From the NCBI GenBank assembly GCA_009691715.1, contig SIAN01000004.1, forward strand, positions 95,552 through 159,551: a stretch of 64,000 nt of DNA, read 5' to 3'. Source of the stretch: Planctomycetota bacterium. GTDB taxonomy: Bacteria; Planctomycetota; B15-G4; SIAN01. A program made the translations under genes and the position numbers. The notes under the pieces are model-generated. The model was not told the origin of the DNA. It ran no database searches and saw only the letters and a list, made by a program, of their open reading frames with translations. Positions 9,369 to 17,566 of this stretch are shown here, in pieces; position 1 is the first letter of the stretch, and every line of letters starts with the position of its first letter.

Positions 9369-10049
9369 ATGAGCCCCGCCCGCTCGACCCGCCGCGAGAC
9401 CCGCCGCGAGACCACCAACGCGCGCCGGAATCGGGCGCTCGAGATCGTGCGCGCGCTGGCAGAGGAGCACGGCGACGCGACCTGCGCGCTGCAGCACCGG
9501 AACGCGTTCGAGTTGCTGGTTGCGACGATCCTGTCAGCGCAATGCACCGACGCGCGAGTGAACCAGGTCACGCCGGCACTGTTCGCCAGGTACCCGACGG
9601 CGCGTGCCCTTGCCGCGAGCGCACCGGGCGAGGTCGAGGCGCTGATCCGACCGACCGGCTTCTTCAACAACAAGGCGAAGAACCTGCGCGGTTGCGCGCG
9701 TGCGCTGATCGAGCGGCACGGCGGCGAAGTGCCGCGCACGATGGAGGAGTTGCTCTTCCTGCCGGGCGTCGCGCGCAAGACAGCGAACGTCGTGCTCGGG
9801 ACGGCGTACGGCATCGCGGCGGGCGTGGTGGTCGACACCCACGTGATCCGAATCACCCGGCTGCTCGGACTCACGCGCCAGTCGACACCCGAAAAGATCG
9901 AGCGCGATCTCGCCGTGCTGCTGCCGGCTGACGAGTGGATCAACTTCTCCCACCGCCTCATCTGGCACGGGCGCAAGGTCTGCATCGCGCGCCGGCCGCA
10001 ATGCCAGCGCTGCTCGCTCGCGCCGCTCTGCCCGTCGGCAAGCGCCTGA
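9369..10049 (+). CDS. nth: Endonuclease III
   Basis: Bifunctional DNA glycosylase/AP lyase for oxidised pyrimidines, 226 aa. The helix-hairpin-helix [14 protein letters not shown] carries the catalytic lysine, VDTHVIRI the catalytic aspartate. The C-terminal [17 protein letters not shown] provides the Cys-x6-Cys-x2-Cys-x5-Cys iron-sulphur cluster. An N-terminal Arg/Thr-rich extension of ~20 residues precedes the core. The ATG at 9369 was chosen because the longer frame overlaps the divergent gene and shows no family similarity. It converges on the glycosyltransferase gene with a 7-base gap. Confidence 0.95.
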   Translation: MSPARSTRRETRRETTNARRNRALEIVRALAEEHGDATCALQHRNAFELLVATILSAQCTDARVNQVTPALFARYPTARALAASAPGEVEALIRPTGFFNNKAKNLRGCARALIERHGGEVPRTMEELLFLPGVARKTANVVLGTAYGIAAGVVVDTHVIRITRLLGLTRQSTPEKIERDLAVLLPADEWINFSHRLIWHGRKVCIARRPQCQRCSLAPLCPSASA

Positions 10050-10056
10050 ACCAGCC

Positions 10057-11178
10057 TCAGCGCGCGGGCGCCGACGGATCGAGCAACTCGCGGTAGACGG
10101 CGAGCGTTCCCTCCACCATCGAATCATGGGTGAAGCGCTGGTGCAGGCGCGCGCGCGCCGCGGTCGTCCAGCGCTCGCGACGCGACGGATCTCGCCACGC
10201 CGCGACGACGGCTGCCGCCAGGGCCGCTGGGTCTTCGGGATTCACCAGACACCCGGTCACGTCGTCGACCACGAGCTCGGGGATGCCTCCTGCGCGTGAT
10301 GCCACCACCGGTACGCCGACGGCGAACGCATCGAGGATCGAGGTGCAGAGCCCCTCCATGACGGACGGCATCACGAACAGATCGAAGGCGGCGAGGAAGT
10401 CCCCGACATTGGCACGAAATCCCGGCATCAGCACGCGATCTGCCACCGCGCTCTTCGCCCGCTCTGCTTCGAGCTTCGGACGCAGCTCGCCGTCGCCGAT
10501 CACGGCGATCCGCGCGTCGGGCAGCTCCGCGACGATCGCGGCGGCAGCGGCGATGAGCGTCTCGAGCGATTTGTGCCAGCCGAAGTGCGCGATCGTGCCG
10601 ATCAGCGGGACGCCAGCCGGCACGCCGAGATCGGCGCGGGCACGGGCCGCGTCGCCGCCGACGCAGCGCGCGGGGTCGACGCCGCTCGCCACCAGCGCGA
10701 TCCGCGCCGCATCGACGCCGTCCTTCACCAACTGTCTGCGCACCGCCTCCGAGATCGCGATGTAGCGATCCACGCCGAAGCGGTACTTGAGACCCGACAG
10801 CGACAGCGCGTGGCGGTGGATCGAAAAGTCGACGCGACGCGACACCACGCGCTTGCCGATCCCGGTCCACTTCGACGCGATGACGCCGAGCATGTGCGCG
10901 TGTGAGGTGTGCATGTGCACGATGTGCGGCCGCTCGCGTCCCAGCAACTGCGCGAGGTGGCGGACCGCGACGACGTCCCATTCGCCGCGCATCGCGACTT
11001 CCTGCGTCGGCAGTCCGGCCGCAGCGGCACGCCTCGCGAGCTCGCCACCGCGTTGCGCCACCACGACGCTGCGATGGCCGCGACGGGCGAGTCCGCTGGC
11101 CAGCGCCAGCGTCTGTCCCTCGCCGCCCCGCCAGGTGCGTTCAGTGTTGAGGTGGAAGACGGTGAGCGCGGCGGCCAA
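10057..11178 (-). CDS. GT4-family glycosyltransferase
   Basis: GT-B fold transferase, 373 aa, probably cytoplasmic and acting in envelope glycolipid or polysaccharide assembly. The N-terminal domain has LTVFHLNTERTWRGGEGQ and PHIVHMHTSHAHMLG. The nucleotide-sugar domain has LIGTIAHFGWHKSLETLI, VMPSVMEGLCTSILDA and the GIPELVVDD loop with acceptor glutamates. Translation appears to begin at TTG 11178, preceded by GGAG at a good distance; no in-frame ATG fits. It is divergent from the large kinase-glycosyltransferase fusion, and the two may serve the same glycan pathway. Confidence 0.87.
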   Translation of the reverse strand: MAAALTVFHLNTERTWRGGEGQTLALASGLARRGHRSVVVAQRGGELARRAAAAGLPTQEVAMRGEWDVVAVRHLAQLLGRERPHIVHMHTSHAHMLGVIASKWTGIGKRVVSRRVDFSIHRHALSLSGLKYRFGVDRYIAISEAVRRQLVKDGVDAARIALVASGVDPARCVGGDAARARADLGVPAGVPLIGTIAHFGWHKSLETLIAAAAAIVAELPDARIAVIGDGELRPKLEAERAKSAVADRVLMPGFRANVGDFLAAFDLFVMPSVMEGLCTSILDAFAVGVPVVASRAGGIPELVVDDVTGCLVNPEDPAALAAAVVAAWRDPSRRERWTTAARARLHQRFTHDSMVEGTLAVYRELLDPSAPAR

Positions 11179-11219
11179 GATGGCTCCGAGTGGCGGGGGA
11201 GGGCGAGCAAGCGACGACG

Positions 11220-14200
11220 ATGCAGGACGGGGCGGACGGATTCCAGTCGTTCACCGACGCAGACGGTGGGCGCTTCAGGGTGGCGGCCGACGTCCGCGCG
11301 CCGCTCGAGGCGCTCTTGGCATCGCTGCGTCAGGCTGGGACGAGCGCGGGTGCTCCCTGCCAGTCGCCTCCCATTTCCGGGTTGAGGCCGCTCAAGCTGT
11401 CGGCGCGCCGCGAGGTGTACGCCGCCGACCTGCCCGGCTTGCCGCCGTTGCTTCTCAAGCGCTACCCGGCGCGACGCGGTCTCGGAGGGCTGCTGCGCGA
11501 TCGCGTCGGAGTGCGCGCTGCCACCGAGCTCGCGATGGCGCGCGAATTCGAACGCAGCGGACTGCCGGTGCCGCGCGGCCTCGCCTGTTTTGCGCCGAGC
11601 ACCAAGGAATCCCACGCGCCCTCGTGGTTTGTCGGCGTCCGCCTGATCGGTGCCGTCCCGCTCGGCACCTGGCTCGAACAGCGCTTCCGGCCACGCGACG
11701 GGGCAGCGACCAAGTTCGCCGTCGTGCATCGGGCGATGGTGCAACTCGCGCGCATGCATGAAGCTGGACTGTGGCACCGCGACTGCCACGGAGGGAACCT
11801 GCTGCTGCGTGACGCCGAGGGGCCGGCGGCGACGCTTTGGTTCATCGATCTGCATGGCGCGGCGGCGCTCGGCGCGGTGCCGGACGTGGCGCGCGAACGC
11901 GAGACGGCCGACTTGCTCCATTCGCTGCGCTACGCGTGCTCGACCGACGAGCTCGAAGCACTGGCCGATGCGCCCGGTCGCAACTTGCCCTCGGGCGAGC
12001 GGGTCCGGCTTGCGCTGGCGTCACGCCGGAACGCGCACGCACGCAGCCGTGGCGCACGCGCGTTCGTCAGCAGCTCGCGGTTCGCGCAGGCCAACCTCGC
12101 GAGCGGGGGCGCGGTGAGCCACTCCCGGTCGCTCAGCCTCGACGATCTCGCCGCGCTGATCGCCGCCCACGAATCGGCGATCGCGGCCGACGACGACCGC
12201 GTGCTGCGACGGGGACGACGCAGCACGTTGACGCTGCTGACGCACCATTCGGGAGCGATCGTCGCGAAGGAGTTCCGCGGACGCGGAGCGGTCGCGCGCG
12301 CACAGGCGGCGTTCGGGAACGGCGTCGCGGCGCAGGCGCGCGATCTTCCGGTCGCCGAGCCGCTGGCAGTGATCGCCGTGGAGCGGCGCCGCGCCATCGC
12401 GATGGCACGCGCGATCGAAGCGGCGCAGCCACTCCATCTCGCCGCGCACGAGGCCGACGGCGTATCGGGAATCGGCGCGCGCGTCGATGCGATCGCAGGG
12501 GCCGTCCAATCGCTGTTGATCGCCTTGATCGAGCGCCGCTTCGTGCATCCTGACCTGTCGCTGAAGAACCTCCTGCTGCGCGAGGGCGTCGGCGCCCCGG
12601 AAGTCCGCCTGGTCGATCTCGATGCCGCGCGTCCTGGCGCGCGCTGGTCCGCTCGACGTCTCGCAATGGCGCTGGCGCAGCTCGGCGACCTTCCGGAGAG
12701 CGTGTTCTCGATGCCGCGCCGCGTCCGCTTTGTGCGCGCCCTGGTCGAAGCCACCGCGCGTCGGGAGTCGGCCAAATGGCTTCTGCGGGCGAGCGCGTTG
12801 CGATTGGCGAAGCGGCGCCACGTCGAACCGCAAGTCACGACTCGCCGCGCTCCAGGCATCGCGTCGACGCTCCACGTCTTCGGCAACTGGAAGTGGACCG
12901 GGCCTGCCGAGCCTGCGGTCGCGCTGGCGAAGGCCCACGGCGGGACGGCGCGGCTCCTGCTCGGCCCCGGACCGGCCGGCGTGCACGAGCAGCAACTGCT
13001 GCCGCACACGCTCACGCTCGGCATCGACGCGCACGTGCTGCCGGCGCTGCGCAAGCACTGGAACCCGCTTCGCACGGGACGCGCCGCGGCGGCGCTCCTG
13101 CCCCATGCGCAGGCGATCGACCCGACGCTGATCGTGACGCATCTCGACGGCGATCTCGCGGCCGCGCTGCGGATCGTCGATCACCTCAACCGACGACCCG
13201 GGATCATCCGCTGCGTGCACGAGGCAGGCCCGCGTTCGGCGCTGACGCGAAGATTGCTCGCGCGCGCCGACATCCTCATCACGCCGACGCATGGACTCGC
13301 GCGCGAGCTCGAGACCGAGCTCTTGTTGGAGCGCTTTTCCGTCGGCGTGCTCGAGACCAGCGTCGATCGCGCCCGATTCAGTCCGGCCCCCGGACAGCGC
13401 GAGCGCGGACGCGCACGACTCGGGATTCCCGATGGCGAGATCGTGTTCGGGATCGTGGCCAGGATCCAGCGCCATCGTCGATTCGAGTTGCTGCTCGCGG
13501 CCTGGCGGCAGTTGCTTGACGCCGGCGTGGCGCCACGGTTGGTGATCTTCGGCCGCGGCACGCACGAGCGGGAACTCGTCCATCACCCGATCCGACGACT
13601 CGGCCTCGAGCGGATCGTGCAGGTCGCGGGTTACCAGGACGGCGATGCGTACGTCGATGCACTCGCGGCCTGCGACGGCGGGCTGTTCCTGGTGCCGGGC
13701 AGCGATGTCTCGTGTCGCGCTGTCCGCGAGTGGATGGCAATGGCGAAGCCCGTGATCGCGATGCGCCGCGACCCGTTGCCGGAGCTCATCCGCGACGGCG
13801 TCGATGGCTGGTTGGTCGACGAGTCGAGTGCGGCGCTCGCGAGAGCCGTTCGCGCCGCCGCGGACCGTGGGCGGCTCGCAACGATGGGTGCCGTGGCGGC
13901 CGCGCAAGCGCATGCGCGGTTCGATCCGACGAAGGTCGCGGCGATCGCGCGCGCGATCGGGCGAATGGCGGCCTTGGCGGTGCCTGGCGTCGCCACGACC
14001 TGTCCTGCTCGCGGCACGGTAACTGCCGCGGTGCGACCGGGCCGGCTGACCGCGGCGCTCGCGCTTGCGGCGCGCGACGGCGCGGGCGCCGACGATGTCG
14101 TCGCGTTCGATCCTGCTAGCAGTCGCGACGCGTTGCTCGATCTCGTGACGTTGACGCGGCGTGTCCGGCCGCGATTGCTGATCGTCGAGCCGTTCCGCGA

Positions 14201-14336
14201 ATGGGATGCAAGCGCGCTCGCGGCGATGCGTCGGCTGGCGCCGGAGACGTGGATCCTCACGGAGCCAGGAACGAAGGTCGGCAGCGCACTCGACCGCACT
14301 TTCCCATGCCACGAGGTGTCCGACCGACCGGCGTGA
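11220..14336 (+). CDS. Tandem lipopolysaccharide-kinase-like / GT4 glycosyltransferase fusion protein
   Basis: 1038 aa with several modules. Residues ~60-290 form a WaaP/InaA-type sugar kinase: VYAADLPGLPPLLLKRY, catalytic loop HRDCHGGNLLL near 186, and FIDLHGA as the metal motif. Residues ~300-540 form a second kinase-like domain with KEF, HPDLSLKNLLL near 442 and LVDLD. Residues ~550-900 form a GT4 domain with FGIVARIQRHRRFELL and EWMAMAKPVIAM plus LPELIRDGVDGWLV. A further ~130-residue domain ends the protein. Both kinase domains retain the catalytic Asp and Asn, so both could be active. A Kdo/heptose kinase and transferase combined in one chain would fit LPS-core building. GTG at 11190 is an alternative start. 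Confidence 0.8.
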   Translation: MQDGADGFQSFTDADGGRFRVAADVRAPLEALLASLRQAGTSAGAPCQSPPISGLRPLKLSARREVYAADLPGLPPLLLKRYPARRGLGGLLRDRVGVRAATELAMAREFERSGLPVPRGLACFAPSTKESHAPSWFVGVRLIGAVPLGTWLEQRFRPRDGAATKFAVVHRAMVQLARMHEAGLWHRDCHGGNLLLRDAEGPAATLWFIDLHGAAALGAVPDVARERETADLLHSLRYACSTDELEALADAPGRNLPSGERVRLALASRRNAHARSRGARAFVSSSRFAQANLASGGAVSHSRSLSLDDLAALIAAHESAIAADDDRVLRRGRRSTLTLLTHHSGAIVAKEFRGRGAVARAQAAFGNGVAAQARDLPVAEPLAVIAVERRRAIAMARAIEAAQPLHLAAHEADGVSGIGARVDAIAGAVQSLLIALIERRFVHPDLSLKNLLLREGVGAPEVRLVDLDAARPGARWSARRLAMALAQLGDLPESVFSMPRRVRFVRALVEATARRESAKWLLRASALRLAKRRHVEPQVTTRRAPGIASTLHVFGNWKWTGPAEPAVALAKAHGGTARLLLGPGPAGVHEQQLLPHTLTLGIDAHVLPALRKHWNPLRTGRAAAALLPHAQAIDPTLIVTHLDGDLAAALRIVDHLNRRPGIIRCVHEAGPRSALTRRLLARADILITPTHGLARELETELLLERFSVGVLETSVDRARFSPAPGQRERGRARLGIPDGEIVFGIVARIQRHRRFELLLAAWRQLLDAGVAPRLVIFGRGTHERELVHHPIRRLGLERIVQVAGYQDGDAYVDALAACDGGLFLVPGSDVSCRAVREWMAMAKPVIAMRRDPLPELIRDGVDGWLVDESSAALARAVRAAADRGRLATMGAVAAAQAHARFDPTKVAAIARAIGRMAALAVPGVATTCPARGTVTAAVRPGRLTAALALAARDGAGADDVVAFDPASSRDALLDLVTLTRRVRPRLLIVEPFREWDASALAAMRRLAPETWILTEPGTKVGSALDRTFPCHEVSDRPA

Positions 14337-14346
14337 CACGCCGCGC

Positions 14347-15534
14347 TCAGGACTCGCGGGCGACCATCTGCACTACCGCTTCGCAGGCGACCGCACGCCC
14401 GGCGCCGATCGCGTCCTGACTTTCGGCTGTCTTCGCCTTGATCGATACGGATTCCGCGGTGAGTTGGAGCAATTCGGCGAGCCGCGCGACCATCGCCGCC
14501 CGGAACGGTGCCAACTTCGGGCGCTCGAGCCGGACCACGACGTCGACCTGCAGCGGTGAGAAACCGCGCGTACGCGCCAGGAGAAGCGCGTGGCACAGGA
14601 ACTCGGCCGAATCGCGCCCGCGGTTCTCCGCTGCTTGATCGGAGAAGTGCTGACCGATGTCGCCGAGCGCGCAGGCACCGAGAATCGCATCGGTCACGGC
14701 GTGCAGCAGTACATCGCCGTCGCTGTGGCCGACCGCGTGGACATCGCCGCCAACATCGATCCCACCCAATCGAAGTGTTCCGCCTGCCTCGAGGCGGTGC
14801 AGGTCGTGACCGAGTCCGATGCGCGTCGCCACCCTGTCACCTCCGGCAAGCCGAGCGATCGTCTCGAGATCCTCTGGGAGGGTCACCTTCGCATTCGCGG
14901 GCTCGCCGGCCACCCAGACGACAGCCGTACCGAGCGCCTCGACCAGCATCGCGTCGTCCGTGACCGCAGCGACATCGACGGCCTCTGCATGGGCTCGGCG
15001 GAGCAAATCACGCTGGAAACCCTGCGGCGTCTGGATCGCGTGCACGCCGCTGCGATCGATCGAGTGTGCGACGCCGCGATCGTCGCGACGGCGCAGCGTG
15101 TCGACCACCGGAAGAGCGGGGACAGCCGCACCATGCTCGCGCGCCGCCGCCACGACGCTCTTGAACAGGCGGACCGAGGCATTCGGTCTGGCTGCGTCGT
15201 GCACGAGAACGATGGCGATCGCCGGATCGCTGAGCGCCAACAACCCCGCGCGCACCGAGTCGCGCCGCAGAGCGCCTCCGGCGACGATTCGCACTCGAGC
15301 CGCGAGCCGCGGCGTGACGGTGTCGACCAGGTCGCCGGCCCGAACGCGGTCTTCGTCGCGAACGACAAGAGCGCACTCCGACAGTTCGTCGAGCTCCAGA
15401 AGCGTCAGCAGCGATCGCGCGAGGAGCGGCGCACCACGGAACGGCAACCACACCTTGGGCGTCGTCCCGCCGATCCGGACCGACTTCCCAGCCGCCACCA
15501 GGATCACCCCGACGTCGCGCCGCATCATCGCCAT
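14347..15534 (-). CDS. ispDF: Bifunctional IspD/IspF isoprenoid enzyme
   Basis: 395 aa. Residues 1-225 are 2-C-methyl-D-erythritol 4-phosphate cytidylyltransferase: VILVAAGKSVRIGG nucleotide loop, VLVHDAARPN and AIQTPQGFQRDLL. Residues ~235-395 are 2C-methyl-D-erythritol 2,4-cyclodiphosphate synthase: IGLGHDLHRLEAG (Asp-x-His zinc ligands) and AVGHSDGDVLLHAVTDA (third His). It catalyses the third and fifth steps of the MEP pathway. The preceding frame extends to 15768 but would overlap ruvC. ATG codons at 15534 and 15528 follow GGAGAG, and the second has the better spacing. It converges on the kinase fusion with a 10-base gap and is divergent from ruvC. Confidence 0.94.
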   Translation of the reverse strand: MAMMRRDVGVILVAAGKSVRIGGTTPKVWLPFRGAPLLARSLLTLLELDELSECALVVRDEDRVRAGDLVDTVTPRLAARVRIVAGGALRRDSVRAGLLALSDPAIAIVLVHDAARPNASVRLFKSVVAAAREHGAAVPALPVVDTLRRRDDRGVAHSIDRSGVHAIQTPQGFQRDLLRRAHAEAVDVAAVTDDAMLVEALGTAVVWVAGEPANAKVTLPEDLETIARLAGGDRVATRIGLGHDLHRLEAGGTLRLGGIDVGGDVHAVGHSDGDVLLHAVTDAILGACALGDIGQHFSDQAAENRGRDSAEFLCHALLLARTRGFSPLQVDVVVRLERPKLAPFRAAMVARLAELLQLTAESVSIKAKTAESQDAIGAGRAVACEAVVQMVARES

Positions 15535-15558
15535 CTCTCCGTCATACAATCCGTCTCC

Positions 15559-16251
15559 ATGGAATCGCCGCGTCCGATCCGAGTGATGGGTATCGACCCC
15601 GGAACGCTGCGAATGGGCTATGCGGTGCTTGAGGTGGCGAACCCCCGCAGTCCGACGCTGCTCGCGAGCGGCGTACTGGAGGCCTCGGCACGCGACTCGC
15701 CTTCGTGCCGCCTCGGCTCGCTCTTCCGCCAGCTCGTCGTGGTCATGAAGCAACACGCTCCCGATCAAGTGGCGGTGGAGTCATCGTTCTTCGGGAAAAA
15801 CGCGCTCTCGATGCTCCGGCTCGGAGAGGCCCGCGGCGTCGCTCTCGCCGCCGCGGGGGAACGCAACTTGCCTGCGACGGACTATTCACCGGCATCCGTG
15901 AAGAAGGCCGTCACTGGCAACGGCTCGGCGTCAAAACAGCAGGTGGCGCAGATCCTCTCCATCATGCTGCGTGGGCTCGGAGACGTGAAGAACCTCGGCC
16001 GACTCGACGAGACCGACGCGATTGCCGTGGCGTGGTGCCATGTGACGACAGTTTCCGCGACCGCTCGGATCGGCTTGGCCTCGGCCGCTGCGGCCGCAGC
16101 AACGAGCGCGATGAAGGCGACGCGGCGACCTTCAGCAATCGAAGCTGGCGGACAGCGTCCTCGCCGCCATCCACACGCGTCCCGATCCAATCCCCAGACC
16201 GCTTCCGGGCAGGCCGATGCGCTGATCGCGCGCTGGCGTCGACGCCGCTGA
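15559..16251 (+). CDS. ruvC: Crossover junction endodeoxyribonuclease RuvC
   Basis: Holliday-junction resolvase, 230 aa. Catalytic acidic residues appear in order: VMGIDPGTLRMGYAV (Asp), DQVAVESSFFGKN (Glu) and DETDAIAVAWCH (Asp pair). YSPASVKKAVTGNGSASKQQV is the DNA-contacting helix region. The protein is ~60 residues longer than usual, because of a basic and alanine-rich C-terminal extension after CHVTT. The ATG at 15559 was chosen because the resolvase motif begins eight residues later. A TACAAT hexamer ends only nine bases upstream, so the mRNA may be nearly leaderless. ruvA and ruvB are not in the window. Confidence 0.93.
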   Translation: MESPRPIRVMGIDPGTLRMGYAVLEVANPRSPTLLASGVLEASARDSPSCRLGSLFRQLVVVMKQHAPDQVAVESSFFGKNALSMLRLGEARGVALAAAGERNLPATDYSPASVKKAVTGNGSASKQQVAQILSIMLRGLGDVKNLGRLDETDAIAVAWCHVTTVSATARIGLASAAAAAATSAMKATRRPSAIEAGGQRPRRHPHASRSNPQTASGQADALIARWRRRR

Positions 16252-16291
16252 CCCGAGTGCGAGCGTCGCGCGCAATCGCTTCGAAACAAAA

Positions 16292-16313
16292 CAGCCCGCC
16301 GAGGGGCGGGCTG
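16292..16313. terminator. Terminator-like hairpin after ruvC
   Basis: A 9-bp GC-rich stem (16292-16300 pairing with 16305-16313) with a 4-base loop. On the minus strand it is followed by a T-rich run, on the plus strand by CAAGCTT and then A7. It would best terminate leftward transcripts coming past the tRNA, and could also end ruvC mRNA. Confidence 0.65.
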
Positions 16314-16421
16314 CAAGCTTCAAAAAAATCATCCGGTCAAGGGTTCTCGGGAAAAGGGGAAGAAGAAGGAATGATTGGAGATTTTACGTGTTGGAACACA
16401 ACCCTGGCCGGATGACTATTT

Positions 16422-16466
16422 TTCGTTGATTCGGTTTTCGTTGATTCGGTTTCCGTTGATCCTGTT
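16422..16466. repeat. Three tandem 15-bp repeats
   Basis: TTCGTTGATTCGGTT occurs twice exactly (16422-16436, 16437-16451) and a third time with three changes (16452-16466). The array lies in non-coding DNA. Function unknown. Confidence 0.85.
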
Positions 16467-16610
16467 CGTTAACTGCGCGCGCCAACTGCCACTCGCCTGC
16501 TCGATCTGAACCGCTGCGTTCGAATCAGAGAGTTCGTGCGTCGCGTGACCGTTCCGCCATCGCTTCCCCGTATCGAACGGGCTTTTTTTATGCCGCGACT
16601 CCAAAGGGTG

Positions 16611-16640
16611 CAAGTTTGCACTCCTGTGCATGCAAACTTG
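16611..16640. repeat. 10-bp inverted repeat, possible operator
   Basis: CAAGTTTGCA (16611-16620) and TGCAAACTTG (16631-16640) are perfect inverted copies separated by 10 bases. The centre-to-centre distance of about 20 bp fits a dimeric DNA-binding protein on one face of the helix. Confidence 0.5.
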
Positions 16641-16689
16641 TACCTAACTACTTAGAAGCATCACCTAGTTCCGCCCGGGGGCTGGCCCA

Positions 16690-16731
16690 AGAGTGCGGTT
16701 CATTGAGGCGCACTCTCGGTGGGGATATAAA
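16690..16731 (+). promoter_or_regulatory. Probable tRNA promoter with overlapping inverted repeat
   Basis: TTGAGG (16703-16708), a 17-base spacer and TATAAA (16726-16731) match a housekeeping promoter, 42 bases before the tRNA 5' end. AGAGTGCG (16690-16697) and CGCACTCT (16709-16716) form a perfect inverted repeat whose 11-base spacer contains the -35. This could be an operator or a small hairpin. Confidence 0.55.
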
Positions 16732-16773
16732 CCTCCGCCTTCGTTCGGCCCGGTCGCAACTCGGCTGGGCGGC

Positions 16774-16850
16774 GGCGGGGTAGCTCATTTGGTTAGAGCG
16801 GCGGATTCATAACCCGCAGGTAACCGGTTCAACTCCGGTCCCCGCTACCA
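16774..16850 (+). tRNA. tRNA with CAU anticodon (Met or lysidine-type Ile)
   Basis: 77-base cloverleaf. The acceptor stem is 16774-16780 with 16840-16846 (G1-U72 wobble), the D-arm GCTC/GAGC, the anticodon loop TTCATAA and the T-loop TTCAACT. A73 and CCA are encoded (16847-16850). The last anticodon-stem pair is A-C. It is not an initiator, because position 1-72 is G-U and the three G-C pairs above the anticodon loop are absent. Sequence alone does not separate elongator Met from Ile2. Confidence 0.93.
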
Positions 16851-16915
16851 CTTGCGACGACTGCGGTGCCGGATCACACCCATCCAGTGACCGACTCAAT
16901 CCGTCGCCAACTCAA

Positions 16916-17566
16916 TCAGTGGCGCTCGACGGGCTTCGGCTTTTCCGCCCAACGCGGGTCTCGGTAGACGCCGCCGATCGGAGGTGCGATTTCGGCCGCG
17001 ACGTCCCAGCGGCGGTAGGTTCGGCGCACCCAATCGAGTCGCACCTTCAACTGGTCGATCGGCTTGAGCAGCTTGGTCAAGTTCCAGACGAAGTCTTCGC
17101 GGCGACGCCCAACGACTTCGTAGTCGGTCGACATCACGATCGCTTCCTCGGGGCAGACTTCCTCGCAGTAGCTGCACTCGATGCAGCGCAGCATGTCGAT
17201 CACGAACTCCTTCGGCTCACGCTCGATCGGGCGGTCGGTTTCACCGGGCGTGATGTCGATGGCGCGCGGCGGACAAACGAACTCGCAGAGGCCGCAAGCG
17301 ACGCAACGCGGCGACCCGTCGTCGTTCATCACCAGTACCGGCACGCCGTGCAGACTTGGCTTGACGTCCATCTTCTGTTCGGGGTAGCGACGGGTGATGT
17401 CCTTCTTGAACATCCGCGAGAACGTGAAGGCAAGCGCCTTCAGGAACGGCCAGAAGAACAGCCGTTCGTTCAATGTGAGCGTGTGCTGCAACACTTTCGG
17501 GCTTGCCACCGCGGCAGCAAAGCGCTGCGGCGCAGCCGTTGTCATGGCGCTGGATTCGGCGCTCAT
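16916..17566 (-). CDS. nuoI: NADH-quinone oxidoreductase subunit I
   Basis: 216-aa ferredoxin-like subunit of complex I that carries two 4Fe-4S clusters between the electron-input arm and the quinone site. CVACGLCEFVCP and CIECSYCEEVCP are the two cluster motifs. An N-terminal amphipathic segment (FLKALAFTFSRMFKK) contacts the membrane. The ATG overlaps the nuoD stop codon (ATGA), with GGGGGAG upstream. It is the last gene of a B-C-D-I operon; nuoH and the membrane-arm genes do not follow. A CAU tRNA lies beyond on the other strand. Confidence 0.95.
   Translation of the reverse strand: MSAESSAMTTAAPQRFAAAVASPKVLQHTLTLNERLFFWPFLKALAFTFSRMFKKDITRRYPEQKMDVKPSLHGVPVLVMNDDGSPRCVACGLCEFVCPPRAIDITPGETDRPIEREPKEFVIDMLRCIECSYCEEVCPEEAIVMSTDYEVVGRRREDFVWNLTKLLKPIDQLKVRLDWVRRTYRRWDVAAEIAPPIGGVYRDPRWAEKPKPVERH

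Larger units (their letters stand above)
16252..16773. other. Structured intergenic region upstream of a tRNA
   Basis: 522 bases, visibly richer in A+T than the flanking genes. It holds, in order, a terminator-like hairpin (16292-16313), an A/T-rich stretch, three tandem 15-bp repeats (16422-16466), a 10-bp inverted repeat (16611-16640) and a second inverted repeat overlapping the presumed tRNA promoter (16690-16716). A 71-codon minus-strand frame spans 16416-16631, but part of it is just the repeat translated, and no ribosome site is seen. No gene is called. Confidence 0.6.

Noticed and set aside
12021..14339. 772-codon minus-strand open frame
   Set aside because: Antisense to the kinase-glycosyltransferase fusion, whose motifs are intact on the plus strand.
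16416..16631. 71-codon minus-strand frame ending in a repeated NRIN motif
   Set aside because: The repeat in the protein is just the 15-bp DNA repeat translated. There is no ribosome site or family similarity.
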